Shown here in pieces: positions 39,777 through 48,038 of a stretch of 64,000 nucleotides of DNA (positions are counted from its first letter, which is position 1; the number at the start of each line of letters is the position of its first letter). Origin of the DNA: Streptomyces shenzhenensis (GTDB taxonomy: Bacteria > Actinomycetota > Actinomycetes > Streptomycetales > Streptomycetaceae); the NCBI RefSeq assembly GCF_021462265.1, contig NZ_JAJONF010000005.1, positions 186,001-250,000 on the forward strand, in the 5' to 3' direction. The translations under genes and the position numbers were made by a program. The notes below the pieces were generated by a model. It saw only the letters and a program-made list of their open reading frames with translations. It ran no database searches and was not told the origin of the DNA.

Positions 39777-40836
39777 TCACCAGGCGGGCCGGGACGAGGT
39801 CGGTGCCGGGGCGGGAGTCGTCGCCGGTGCGGAGCTGGTGCAGGACGCCCTCCACACAGCGGCGGCCGACCTCGGCGAAGTCCTGGTGGACGGTGGTCAG
39901 GGGCGGGATGAAGAAGGCGGCGTCGGGCGTGTCGTCGAAGCCGACCACGCTGACGTCGGCCGGGACGGACCGACCCCGCTCGTGGAGGGCGCGCAGCAGC
40001 CCCAGGGCCATCTGGTCGTTGGACGCGAACACGGCCGTACAGTCCGGCTCTTCGGCGAGCGCGAGACCGGCCGCGTAACCGGACTCGGCCGACCAGTCGC
40101 CGCGGAAGGGGGCGGGAGCCGGACATCCCGCCTCCTCCAGCACCGCCCGCCAGGCCTGGGCGCGGCGCTGGGCCGCGTACGAGGACTCCGGACCCGCCAC
40201 ATGCCACACCGTCCGATGGCCCAGCTCCAGCAGATGCCGTACAGCCCTGCGCGTGCCGTCGGCCTGGTCGGTGTCGACCACGCCGTAGCGGTCCCCGGCG
40301 TCCGAGTCCACGACCACCACGTGGGCACCGGGGGGCAGTTGCACGGTGGCGGTGTCGAGCAGATGGATCTCCATGATGACGATGACGGCGTCCACCGCCA
40401 GTTCGCCCATCCGCGTGAAGGCGCCCAGCACGTTGTCCTGCGTGGCCACGTCGATGGGGATGAGGGTGATCGCGTAACCCTCGGCGGCGGCATGCGTGGC
40501 GATCGCCTCCACGGTGCGGCTGCTGCCCGTGGACGACAGGCTGAACAGGATCACCCCGATGGTGTTGAACCGGCCGTAACGCAGTGCGCGGGCCGCGCTG
40601 TTGGGCCGGTAGCCGAGCTCGCGCATCGCGGCCAGCACCTGTTCCCGGGTGGAAGCGACCACCCCGGCATGCCCGTTGGAGACCCGCGAGACCGTCTGCG
40701 AGGAGACACCGGCGAGTTCGGCGACGTCCGCCATGGAGACCCGCTGCTTGCGGCGCCCGCCCGGCACCCCCAAACCGCCCCGCCCCGCACCGCCCGCGGC
40801 CGGTGCGGCCGGCTGCTCCGGCTCGTTCAGGACCAT
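39742..40836 (-). CDS. LacI-family transcriptional repressor
   Basis: A 364-residue repressor. After an Ala/Gly-rich leader of ~30 residues the helix-turn-helix reads VSMADVAELAGVSSQTVSRVSNG, then the hinge helix with STREQVLAAMRELGYRPNSAARALR, and a periplasmic-binding-protein-like effector domain (GVILFSLSST; VFASNDQMALGLL; VSVVGFDDTPDAAFF). It is divergent from a GH5 glycanase gene and three near-identical palindromes lie between them, so it very likely represses that gene and itself, released by a cello- or manno-oligosaccharide. GAGGGG precedes the ATG. Confidence 0.92.
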   Translation of the reverse strand: MVLNEPEQPAAPAAGGAGRGGLGVPGGRRKQRVSMADVAELAGVSSQTVSRVSNGHAGVVASTREQVLAAMRELGYRPNSAARALRYGRFNTIGVILFSLSSTGSSRTVEAIATHAAAEGYAITLIPIDVATQDNVLGAFTRMGELAVDAVIVIMEIHLLDTATVQLPPGAHVVVVDSDAGDRYGVVDTDQADGTRRAVRHLLELGHRTVWHVAGPESSYAAQRRAQAWRAVLEEAGCPAPAPFRGDWSAESGYAAGLALAEEPDCTAVFASNDQMALGLLRALHERGRSVPADVSVVGFDDTPDAAFFIPPLTTVHQDFAEVGRRCVEGVLHQLRTGDDSRPGTDLVPARLVIRESTAPPRTT

Positions 40837-40887
40837 CGCCCCACCCCTCAAGTCTCCTTCATGCACGGGAAGTCGGGACCGGGAATC

Positions 40888-40916
40888 TTGACGGCCGCAG
40901 GAGCGGGTGCCACGAT
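40888..40916 (+). promoter_or_regulatory. Candidate GH5 promoter, TTGACG-N17-CACGAT
   Basis: TTGACG at 40888-40893 and CACGAT at 40911-40916. The first operator begins 15 bases downstream, where a bound repressor would block start or early elongation. Confidence 0.4.
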
Positions 40917-40930
40917 TCCGACGCTTTCGA

Positions 40931-40942
40931 GTTTACGTAAAC
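40931..40942. promoter_or_regulatory. LacI-type operator 1
   Basis: Perfect 12-base palindrome GTTTACGTAAAC with the central CG typical of LacI-family sites. Confidence 0.85.
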
Positions 40943-40997
40943 ATCGTCAGGTGACCAGCCCGGACGGAGATCCCGTCCACCACGTCGCGCGGAGGAT

Positions 40998-41009
40998 GTT
41001 CACGTAAAC
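40998..41009. promoter_or_regulatory. LacI-type operator 2
   Basis: GTTCACGTAAAC, one base different from operator 1; its centre is 67 bases from operator 1. Confidence 0.85.
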
Positions 41010-41022
41010 ACGTCTGCCTGAT

Positions 41023-41034
41023 GTTTACGTGAAC
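41023..41034. promoter_or_regulatory. LacI-type operator 3
   Basis: GTTTACGTGAAC, one base different from operator 1 and the mirror variant of operator 2; its centre is 25 bases from operator 2. Confidence 0.85.
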
Positions 41035-41091
41035 ACGTTCCCTGGGATCCGATCCCCGCGCCGAGCCGCCGTCTTCCGAAAGGGCACGTCG

Positions 41092-42156
41092 ATGCGCAAG
41101 ACCCCCGCCAGAACCCGTATCACCCCCCGCACCCGCGCCGTCCTCGCGGCGGTCGCGATCGCCGCGGTCGGCGCCACCACCCTCACCGGCGGCCCCGCGG
41201 CCGCCTCCGCCGCCGCGCCGGACCACGGCACCAGCCAGTTCAAGGGCGTCAACTGGGCCGACCCGCGCGACAACTACGCCGACGACCCCGTGGTCCTCTC
41301 CGGCCTGTCGCTCTCCGACAGCTACGCCCGGACCTACGCCAAGGCCACCCGCGTGATCGCGGCCTTCCGCGCCAACCTCGGGGCCAACACCGTACGGCTG
41401 CCCATCAACCCGTACACGGTGGGCGGCTCGTACTGGAAGTCGTACCGCGGGGTCATCGACGCGGCCTCGGCGCAGGGCTTCAAGGTGATCGTCTCCTACT
41501 GGGAGGGCACCGGCGCCAACAAGGACGGCTTCATCGACGACGAGGCCACCTACTGGCCCATGTGGGACACCGTGGTGAAGGCCTACCGGCACGACCCCCA
41601 CGTCTACTTCGAGCCGATGAACGAACCGCACGGCTACACCGACGCCGAATGGGCCGACCTGGCGGCGAAGTGGCTGGCGGCCTACCCGTCCGTCCCGCAC
41701 GACCGCGTCTTCGTCAGCGGTGCCGGCTACAACGACCACGTCACCACCGTCTGCGCCGACCCGCGCCTGAAGGGCACCTACCTCTCCCTGCACCACTACG
41801 GCTTCTGGAAGAGCTACGCCAGCTACGACCAGTGGGTGGCCGACCTCAAGGAGCGGCTCGGGGACTGCGCCGGCCGTACGGTCGCCGACGAGTTCGGCGC
41901 TCCGATGACCACGGGCCTCGACTACGACAAGCCCGCTCCCGACGACAACTCCGTCAACTTCATCCAGGCCGACACCGACATGTTCCGCAAGCTCGGCATG
42001 GGTTCGGTGTACTGGCCGGGCCTGCGCACCGACGACACTTACTCCATCCAGAAGCTGATCGGCGACGCGTCGCGCCCCTGGCTGGCCACCACCAACCAGT
42101 CCGGCGCCGACCGCCTCGCCTGGGCCTGGGGCCGCGGCAGGCCGGTGGCCGGCTGA
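41092..42156 (+). CDS. Secreted GH5 glycoside hydrolase
   Basis: A 354-residue secreted enzyme: basic start, signal helix AVLAAVAIAAVGATTLTGG cut near ASA-AA (residue ~42), then a (beta/alpha)8 barrel beginning FKGVNWADPRDNY. Acid/base Glu178 is in FEPMNEPHG and nucleophile Glu267 in VADEFGAP; LSLHHYGFW holds the conserved His. It is an endo-acting beta-glucanase or mannanase; no binding module. I choose the ATG at 41092 with AAAGGG upstream, since the earlier in-frame ATG at 41029 lies inside an operator. Regulation by the divergent LacI repressor is likely. Confidence 0.92.
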   Translation: MRKTPARTRITPRTRAVLAAVAIAAVGATTLTGGPAAASAAAPDHGTSQFKGVNWADPRDNYADDPVVLSGLSLSDSYARTYAKATRVIAAFRANLGANTVRLPINPYTVGGSYWKSYRGVIDAASAQGFKVIVSYWEGTGANKDGFIDDEATYWPMWDTVVKAYRHDPHVYFEPMNEPHGYTDAEWADLAAKWLAAYPSVPHDRVFVSGAGYNDHVTTVCADPRLKGTYLSLHHYGFWKSYASYDQWVADLKERLGDCAGRTVADEFGAPMTTGLDYDKPAPDDNSVNFIQADTDMFRKLGMGSVYWPGLRTDDTYSIQKLIGDASRPWLATTNQSGADRLAWAWGRGRPVAG

Positions 42157-42166
42157 CCGGCCCGAC

Positions 42167-42200
42167 GGCGGCCGCGGCGCCCACCGGCGCCGCGGCCGTC
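42167..42200 (+). terminator. Hairpin after the GH5 gene
   Basis: A 15-bp GC-rich stem with one G-T pair and a four-base loop, ten bases past the stop. Confidence 0.75.
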
Positions 42201-42434
42201 CCGCCCGGTGCCGTTGCCTCGCATCGAGCCGTGCCCGCCCAGGGCTCTCGGGCCGGGCCGGATCCCGGCGTTGCCCGCCGCCCGCGACGCCGCCACGGAG
42301 CCCACCCGCGGCCGGCGGCGCCGGCGTCGGATCGGCTCTGCAGGACCGTGCGGGCCGAAGGGCGTCGCGCCGCCCGTCGCCGACCGCTCACCCGGCCCCT
42401 CGCGAAGCCCCGACCAAGCCGCCCGCACCCTCGG

Positions 42435-42920
42435 TCAGGGCCGGAGCCGGCGCAGATACGTCAGCCCCGGTCGGCCCGAGAGCCGCGTCTCACCGGTCAC
42501 GGTGAACCCGGTCCGGGCCAGGACGGCCCGGGAGGCGGCGTTGTCGAGGGTGGCGGCGGCCCGCAGGGCGGTCAGTCCGTAGGAGTCGACGGCACGCCGG
42601 CACACCTCCCGCACGGCCGAGGTGGCCAGCCCCTGCCCGGCGGCCCGCTCCGCGATCCGGTACCCCAGGTCGGCGGCGCCGTCCGCGACGTCCACCAGAT
42701 TGACCCGCCCCAGCACCGCGCCCGCGGGGTCGACCAGCACATGGAAATAGCAGATCCCGGCTTCCTGCTCGGCCAGCAGCGCCCGGAGCCGTTCGTCGAA
42801 CCGGGCGAAGTAGTCGTCGCCGCGATCGGGGATGGAGGCCGCGAAATAGGCGCGGTTCTCCTCCTCGAAGACGAGCAGTGCCGGGGAGTGGTCGAGGCTG
42901 AGCAACTGGAGCTCGGGCAT
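42435..42920 (-). CDS. GNAT-family N-acetyltransferase (RimJ-like)
   Basis: A 161-residue acetyltransferase. YFHVLVDPAGAVLGRVNLVDV is the central strand pair, AGQGLATSAVREVCRRAV carries the acetyl-CoA loop (R/Q-x-x-G-x-A), and DNAASRAVLARTGFTVTGE is the RimJ/RimL-type end. The acceptor is unknown. It follows paaK's stop by 42 bases in the same direction as paaK and could be co-transcribed, but no functional link to phenylacetate is apparent. Confidence 0.88.
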   Translation of the reverse strand: MPELQLLSLDHSPALLVFEEENRAYFAASIPDRGDDYFARFDERLRALLAEQEAGICYFHVLVDPAGAVLGRVNLVDVADGAADLGYRIAERAAGQGLATSAVREVCRRAVDSYGLTALRAAATLDNAASRAVLARTGFTVTGETRLSGRPGLTYLRRLRP

Positions 42921-42962
42921 GACGACGACAGTAGGCACCCCGGCCCGGTGTCCGCCACGGAG

Positions 42963-44309
42963 TCAGGCCTGCCGCAGGTCCTTGACGCGGCGGAGTTTGC
43001 CGAGCGAGCGCTCCAGTGTCTCCGGGTCGACGACGGCGACCTCCACGGTGACGCCGACGCCGTCCTTGATGCCCTGGGTGATGGCCTTGGCGGCTGCCGC
43101 ACGGTCGGCCGACGCGGCGTCGTGGCGTGCCTCCACCCGGACCGTCATGTGGTCCATCCGTCCGCGCCGGCTGATCTGGATCTGGAAGTGCGGGGCCACC
43201 CCGGGCGTCCGCAGCACGATCTCCTCCACCTGGCTGGGGAAGACATTGACCCCGCGAAGGATGATCATGTCGTCGCACCGGCCGGTGATCTTCTCGATCC
43301 GGCGGAAGCCGGGACGCGCCGTACCGGGCAGCAGCCGCGTCAGGTCCCGGGTGCGGTAGCGGATGACGGGCAGCGCCTCCTTCGTGAGCGAGGTGAAGAC
43401 CAGCTCGCCGCTCTCGCCCCCGGCCAGTACCTCGTCGGTCAGCGGATCCACGACCTCAGGGTAGAAGTGGTCCTCCCAGACGTGCAGGCCGTCCTTGGTC
43501 TCCACGCACTCCTGCGCCACCCCGGGGCCGATGACCTCGGACAGCCCGTAGATGTCGACCGCGTGGATGTCCAGGCGCTCCTCGATCTCGCGGCGCATCT
43601 CCTCCGTCCACGGCTCCGCGCCGAAGATGCCGACCTTCAGGGAGGTGGAGCGCGGGTCGACGCCCTGGCGCTCGAACTCGTCGAGCAGGGTGAGCATGTA
43701 GGAGGGGGTGACCATGATGATCTCGGGCCGGAAGTCCTGGATGATCTGCACCTGACGGGCGGTCATGCCGCCGGAGGCGGGGATCACGGTGCAGCCGGCG
43801 CGTTCGGCGCCGTAGTGAGCGCCCAGGCCACCGGTGAACAGGCCGTAGCCGTAGGAGATATGGACCTTGTGTCCCGGGCGGCCGCCGGCCGCCCGGATGG
43901 AACGGGCGACGACGTCCGCCCACATCGACAGGTCGTTCTCGGTGTAGCCGACGACGGTGGGGCGGCCGGTGGTGCCGCTGGAGGCGTGCACGCGCCGCAC
44001 CTCGGACATCGGCACGGCGAACATGCCGAAGGGGTAGGTGTCCCGCAGGTCCGCCTTGGTCGTGAAGGGGAACCGGGCGAGGTCCGCGAGGGTGTGGCAG
44101 TCCTCGGGACGCACACCGGCCGCGTCGAACTTCTCGCGGTACAGCTTCACGTTGTCGTACGCGTGCCGCAACGTCGTGCGCAGCCTGGTGAGCTGAAGCG
44201 CCCGGACCTCCTCGCGGGACATCCGCTCGGCCTCGTCCAGCAGTGTCTCGGGAAGCGGCTCTCCCCGGCGGGTGCTCCTGGGGTCGGGCGCGGTCACTTC
44301 GCTGCTCAT
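42963..44309 (-). CDS. paaK: Phenylacetate-CoA ligase
   Basis: A 448-residue AMP-forming ligase: VHASSGTTGRPTVVGYT near residue 110 (phosphate loop), IYGLSEVIGPGVAQE near 240, VIRYRTRDLTRLLPG, and GRCDDMIILRGVNVFPSQVEE near 340. These are the PaaK signatures. It activates phenylacetate to phenylacetyl-CoA, the first step of the pathway whose other enzymes follow. The ATG overlaps the paaI stop (ATGA), so paaI-paaK is one transcript, probably controlled by the palindrome at 44753-44772. Confidence 0.95.
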   Translation of the reverse strand: MSSEVTAPDPRSTRRGEPLPETLLDEAERMSREEVRALQLTRLRTTLRHAYDNVKLYREKFDAAGVRPEDCHTLADLARFPFTTKADLRDTYPFGMFAVPMSEVRRVHASSGTTGRPTVVGYTENDLSMWADVVARSIRAAGGRPGHKVHISYGYGLFTGGLGAHYGAERAGCTVIPASGGMTARQVQIIQDFRPEIIMVTPSYMLTLLDEFERQGVDPRSTSLKVGIFGAEPWTEEMRREIEERLDIHAVDIYGLSEVIGPGVAQECVETKDGLHVWEDHFYPEVVDPLTDEVLAGGESGELVFTSLTKEALPVIRYRTRDLTRLLPGTARPGFRRIEKITGRCDDMIILRGVNVFPSQVEEIVLRTPGVAPHFQIQISRRGRMDHMTVRVEARHDAASADRAAAAKAITQGIKDGVGVTVEVAVVDPETLERSLGKLRRVKDLRQA

Positions 44310-44737
44310 CGCGGCTCCTCATTCTGTGTGCGCAGGGTGCGACTGCGGCCGCGGAACTCCGCGATCACCTCGTCGCCGCGCACGACACTCACGTCGTAGA
44401 CACCGCTGCGGCCGAACCGGACCCGCTCCCGAGCGGTGGCGACCAGCACGTCGCCCTCGTACGCGGGCGCGATGAAGTCGATGTCGGCGCCCGCGGCGAC
44501 CGTCACCGGCCCGTGGCTGTTGCAGGCGCAGGCGAACGCGGTGTCGGCGAGCAGGAACACGTGCCCGCCGTGGGCGATGCGGTGTCCGTTGACCTGTGCG
44601 GCGGTCACGGTCATCCGCAGCACAGCCGTCCCCTCGCCGTGCTCCAGCAACTCGATCCCCAGCCGCCGGGACGCCTCGTCCGCGGCGAACATCGTCTCGA
44701 CGGGGCCAGGCGCGGTACCGGGTACCTGGGGGGTCAT
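44306..44737 (-). CDS. paaI: PaaI-type hotdog thioesterase
   Basis: A 143-residue hotdog protein with HRIAHGGHVFLLADTAFACACNS, the HGG...D block of PaaI enzymes, and VAAGADIDFIAPAYEGDVL. It is thought to hydrolyse dead-end CoA esters and rescue CoA. The ATG at 44737 is chosen, with AAGG(T)GG upstream; GTG at 44746 is in frame. The start lies 15 bases from the AACCGA-N8-TCGGTT palindrome. Confidence 0.92.
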   Translation of the reverse strand: MTPQVPGTAPGPVETMFAADEASRRLGIELLEHGEGTAVLRMTVTAAQVNGHRIAHGGHVFLLADTAFACACNSHGPVTVAAGADIDFIAPAYEGDVLVATARERVRFGRSGVYDVSVVRGDEVIAEFRGRSRTLRTQNEEPR

Positions 44738-44752
44738 CTCCACCACCTTGTG

Positions 44753-44772
44753 AACCGACCGAACATTCGGTT
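44753..44772. promoter_or_regulatory. Paa operator, copy 1 (AACCGA-N8-TCGGTT), with overlapping paaI promoter
   Basis: AACCGACCGAACATTCGGTT. On the minus strand TTGACC (44790-44785), a 17-base spacer and AATGTT (44767-44762) form a promoter whose -10 is inside the palindrome, so binding would repress paaI-paaK; the divergent thiolase gene may be controlled too. Architecture is the same as the copy before paaA. Confidence 0.8.
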
Positions 44773-44941
44773 AGCGTGCGGCGAGGTCAAGTAATCCAGC
44801 AACACACCTGCATGTCAAGAGGTGCACAGCGGGCCGCGGAGGTGCCCGGCGGCCCCTGTCCGACGCCGCCTTCGCCGGCGACCGCGCCGCCGCCCCGCGG
44901 CGAGGGCGACCCGTCCACCCCGAAGCCGAGGAGACCGCCTG

Positions 44942-46162
44942 ATGCCCGACGTCTATCTGATCGACGGGGCCCGTACCCCGCAGGGCCGCCACCGCGGCGC
45001 CCTGGCCGCCGTACGGCCCGACGACCTCGCCGCCCTCGTCGTGGGCGAGGCCGTCCGGCGCTCCGGCGCCCCGCGTGAAGCCGTGGACGAGGTCGTCCTC
45101 GGAGCCGCCAACCAGGCGGGCGAGGACAACCGGGACGTGGCCCGGATGGCGGTGCTGCTCGCCGGACTGCCGCACACCGTGCCCGGCTACACCGTCAACC
45201 GGCTCTGCGCCTCGGGCCTGACGGCCGTGGCCTCGGCGGCCCAGACGATCCGCGCCGGTGAGGCGGACCTCGTGGTCGCCGGGGGAGTCGAGTCCATGAC
45301 CAGGGCGCCCTGGGTGATGGAGAAGCCCGGCACCCCGTGGGCCAAGCCGGGACAGGTGCACGACACCGCCCTGGGGTGGCGGTTCACCAACCCGCGTTTC
45401 ACCGCCGCCGACCGCGCCGTGTCCGGGGACGCCGGACCCGAGGCGGTCAGGGTCACGCTGTCCATGGGCGAGACCGCGGAGGAGGTCGCCGCCCTCGACG
45501 GCATCACCCGTGCCGACTCCGACGCCTTCGCGCTGCGCAGCCACCAGCGGGCCGTGGCCGCCCAGGAGGCGGGCCGCTTCGACCGCGAGATCGTGCCGGT
45601 ACCGGTGCGCGACGGCGCGGTCACCCGGGACGAGGGCCCCCGCCCCTCGACCACCCTGGAGAAGCTGGGCTCCCTGCGCACCGTCTTCCGCGCGGACGGC
45701 GTCGTCACGGCGGGCTCCTCCTCACCGCTGTCCGACGGCGCGGCCGCCCTGGTGGTCGCCAGTGCCGACGCGGTCGAGCGCTACGGCCTCACCCCGCGGG
45801 CCCGGATCGTCGCCTCGGCCTCCGCCGGCGTGCAGCCCAACCTCATGGGGCTCGGCCCGGTCCCCGCCACCCAGAAGGCCCTGGCCCGCGCGGGCTGGCA
45901 GGCCGCCGACCTGGACGCCGTGGAGCTCAACGAGGCGTTCGCCGCCCAGGCGCTCGCGGTGATCCGCCGCCTCAAGCTGGACGAGGACAAGGTCAACGCC
46001 GACGGCGGCGCCATCGCCCTCGGCCATCCGCTCGGCTGCTCCGGCGCCCGCATCCTGCTCACCCTGCTCGGCCGCCTCGAACGCGAGAACGGCCGCCGCG
46101 GCCTGGCCACCCTCTGTGTCGGCGTGGGCCAGGGCGTCGCACTCCTCGTGGAGCGGGTGTGA
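44942..46162 (+). CDS. paaJ: Acetyl-CoA acyltransferase (beta-ketoadipyl-CoA thiolase-like)
   Basis: A 406-residue thiolase with active-site Cys in NRLCASGLTAVASAAQ (~residue 90), GGVESMTRAPWVMEK, NEAFAAQALAVI with the active-site neighbourhood, GGAIALGHPLGCSGAR (His and second Cys, ~355-370). The NLMGLGPVPAT and GVGQGVALLVERV blocks fit the PcaF/PaaJ group that cleaves 3-oxoadipyl-CoA. GAGGAGA precedes the ATG. It begins the three-gene beta-oxidation-like operon; its last codon overlaps the next start. Confidence 0.88.
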   Translation: MPDVYLIDGARTPQGRHRGALAAVRPDDLAALVVGEAVRRSGAPREAVDEVVLGAANQAGEDNRDVARMAVLLAGLPHTVPGYTVNRLCASGLTAVASAAQTIRAGEADLVVAGGVESMTRAPWVMEKPGTPWAKPGQVHDTALGWRFTNPRFTAADRAVSGDAGPEAVRVTLSMGETAEEVAALDGITRADSDAFALRSHQRAVAAQEAGRFDREIVPVPVRDGAVTRDEGPRPSTTLEKLGSLRTVFRADGVVTAGSSSPLSDGAAALVVASADAVERYGLTPRARIVASASAGVQPNLMGLGPVPATQKALARAGWQAADLDAVELNEAFAAQALAVIRRLKLDEDKVNADGGAIALGHPLGCSGARILLTLLGRLERENGRRGLATLCVGVGQGVALLVERV

Positions 46163-47052
46163 GCACGTCGTACGACACCCTCCTGGTCGAGGAGCGCGCC
46201 GACCGGCTCGTCGTGACCCTCCACCGGCCCGAGGCCCGCAACGCCATCAGCGGCCGGATGATCAGCGAACTGCACCAGGTCTGCGAGCGGCTGGAGCGGG
46301 ATCCCAGGCTGCTCCTCCTGACCGGACACGGCGGGGTCTTCGCGGGCGGCGCCGACATCGCCGAACTGCTGGAACGCGGCCGTGACGAGGCGCTGAAGGG
46401 CATCAACAGCCGCCTGTTCGACCGCGTCCGGCGGCTGCCCATGCCCACCCTGGCCGCCGTCGAGGGCTGGGCCCTGGGCGGCGGGGCCGAGCTGGCGTAC
46501 GCCTGCGACCTGCGGATCGCCGGCCCCGGTGCCGTCTTCGGCAATCCCGAGCCCGGCCTCGGCATCCTCGCGGCGGCCGGCGCCTGCTGGCGGCTGCCCG
46601 AGCTGGTCGGGGAGTCGGTCGCCAAGCAGATCCTGCTCGCCGGCCGTACCCTCGACGCGCCGGCCGCGCTCGCCGCCGGCCTGGTCATCGACGTCGTGCC
46701 CGCCGGGGAACTGCTGACGGCGGCCCACGCGCTGCTCGACCGGATGACCCGCTCCTCGGCCACCGCCCTGCGGCTGACGAAACTGGTCGTCGACTCGCCC
46801 GGCGCCCACCCCCTCGCCGACGACCTGGCACAGGCCGTGCTCTTCGAGGGGCAGGACAAGAAGGACCGCATGACACGTTTCCTGCAGAAGCGCGCGTCTG
46901 AGAGCACGTCGACGAACACCTCGAAGACCGACTCGAAGGACGCATGCAAGGACGCATCGAAGAACGCATCGAAGAACGCATCGAAGAACGCATCGAAGAC
47001 CGCGTCCGGGGACGCGGCGAAGAACCCGGAGCAGGAGAGGAGCCCCGTATGA
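46159..47052 (+). CDS. Enoyl-CoA hydratase/isomerase with a repetitive Lys/Ser/Ala tail
   Basis: A 297-residue crotonase. The enzyme part ends near residue 250: HRPEARNAISGRM, GGVFAGGADIAEL (first oxyanion turn), GWALGGGAELAYACDLRIAG with the catalytic-Glu region PEPGLGILAAAGACWRL. It is followed by about 45 residues of disordered, basic, repetitive sequence with S-K-N-A units. Crotonases normally stop near 260 residues. The role is probably PaaF- or PaaG-like in the phenylacetate lower pathway. GTG at 46159 overlaps the thiolase stop; its end overlaps the next gene. Confidence 0.88.
   Translation: MSTSYDTLLVEERADRLVVTLHRPEARNAISGRMISELHQVCERLERDPRLLLLTGHGGVFAGGADIAELLERGRDEALKGINSRLFDRVRRLPMPTLAAVEGWALGGGAELAYACDLRIAGPGAVFGNPEPGLGILAAAGACWRLPELVGESVAKQILLAGRTLDAPAALAAGLVIDVVPAGELLTAAHALLDRMTRSSATALRLTKLVVDSPGAHPLADDLAQAVLFEGQDKKDRMTRFLQKRASESTSTNTSKTDSKDACKDASKNASKNASKNASKTASGDAAKNPEQERSPV
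46948..47007 (+). repeat. 12-base tandem repeat in the crotonase tail
   Basis: AAGAACGCATCG occurs three times perfectly at 46960-46995, flanked by degenerate copies at 46948-46959 and 46996-47007; it encodes the K-N-A-S repeat. Confidence 0.9.
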
Positions 47053-47900
47053 CGTCGGCACCCAGGACCGTCGCGGTCATCGGCGGCGGCCGCATGGGCG
47101 CGGGGATCGCCCAGTCCTTCGCCACCGCGGGCTCGGCCGTCACCGTCGTGGAGAGCGGGGCGGAGGCCGCCGCCGCGGCGCTGGAGCGGATCACGGGCAG
47201 CCTCCGCCGGGCCGCGGACCGGGGCCGGCTGGCCGAGGCCGCGGACCAGGTGGCCGGCCGGGTGACCGCCGTACCCGCCATGGCGGCGCTGCCCGCGGAG
47301 GCCGAGCTGGTCGTGGAGGCCGTGCCCGAGGACGCGGCGCTCAAGGCCGGTGTCCTGAAGGCCGCCGAAGACGCCGTGGGCGGCGCCGCCGTCCTGGCCA
47401 CCAACACCAGCTCCCTGTCGGTGACCGACCTCGCCGCCGTCCTTCGGCGCCCGGACCGATTCCTCGGGATGCACTTCTTCAACCCGGTGCCCGCCTCCGC
47501 GCTCGTCGAGATCGTCGTCGCCCCCGGCACCGCCCCGCACACCGTCGAGGCAGCCCTGGAGTGGACCAGGGCGCTCGGCAAGCAGGACGTCGTCGTCAAG
47601 GACTCGCCCGGCTTCGCCAGCAGCCGGCTCGGGCTGGCGCTGGGACTGGAGGCGATCCGCATGGTCGAGGAGGGCGTCGCCGCGCCCGAGGCCATCGACG
47701 ACGCCATGCGGCTCGGCTACAAGCACCCCATGGGCCCGCTGCGCCTGACCGACCTGGTGGGGCTCGACGTACGGCTCGCCATCGCCGAGCACCTGCACGC
47801 GACCCTGGGCGACCGCTTCGCACCGCCGCGGCTGCTGCGCGACAAGGTGGCCCGCGGCGAACTCGGGCACAAGACGGGACAGGGCTTTTACACCTGGTGA
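47049..47900 (+). CDS. paaH: 3-hydroxyacyl-CoA dehydrogenase
   Basis: A 283-residue enzyme: NAD-binding VAVIGGGRMGAGIAQSFA at the N-terminus, ATNTSSLSVTDLA (~120), catalytic MHFFNPVP (His ~139), and the C-terminal HAD domain with MGPLRLTDLVGLDVRL and GHKTGQGFYTW. In the phenylacetate route it would oxidise 3-hydroxyadipyl-CoA before the thiolase cleaves it. Its ATG overlaps the crotonase stop by four bases. 138 bases separate it from paaA; that gap holds a second operator and promoter, so paaA onward is a new transcript. Confidence 0.92.
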   Translation: MTSAPRTVAVIGGGRMGAGIAQSFATAGSAVTVVESGAEAAAAALERITGSLRRAADRGRLAEAADQVAGRVTAVPAMAALPAEAELVVEAVPEDAALKAGVLKAAEDAVGGAAVLATNTSSLSVTDLAAVLRRPDRFLGMHFFNPVPASALVEIVVAPGTAPHTVEAALEWTRALGKQDVVVKDSPGFASSRLGLALGLEAIRMVEEGVAAPEAIDDAMRLGYKHPMGPLRLTDLVGLDVRLAIAEHLHATLGDRFAPPRLLRDKVARGELGHKTGQGFYTW

Positions 47901-47972
47901 CCGCGGCGGCCCGCGGCAGGTCGCTTCGGCGCACGCCGGCCGCGCCGCTCGCCGCGCTGATCGGCGCAGCCC

Positions 47973-48003
47973 TTGCCAGACCGGGGAGTGCGCACCTTAT
48001 GAT
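47973..48003 (+). promoter_or_regulatory. Candidate paaA promoter, TTGCCA-N19-TATGAT
   Basis: TTGCCA at 47973-47978 and TATGAT at 47998-48003 (TTATGA at 47997 gives an 18-base spacer). The operator begins two bases downstream, over the expected start point. Confidence 0.45.
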
Positions 48004-48004
48004 G

Positions 48005-48024
48005 AACCGAACGAATGGTCGGTT
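48005..48024. promoter_or_regulatory. Paa operator, copy 2 (AACCGA-N8-TCGGTT)
   Basis: AACCGAACGAATGGTCGGTT, same arms and spacing as the site at 44753-44772, 14 bases before the paaA start. Confidence 0.8.
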
Positions 48025-48038
48025 GGGAGTTGGTGGAG

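Noticed and set aside
41029..41091. Earlier GH5 start at 41029
   Set aside because: It lies inside a LacI operator and adds residues before the natural basic signal-peptide start at 41092.
46948..47007. CRISPR-like array
   Set aside because: The 12-base units are contiguous, without spacers, and lie in a coding tail.
46944..47048. Start of the hydroxyacyl-CoA dehydrogenase at 46944 with an R-I-E-E repeat
   Set aside because: The extra residues are the out-of-frame reading of the crotonase tail repeat; family members begin at the NAD loop, matching the ATG at 47049.
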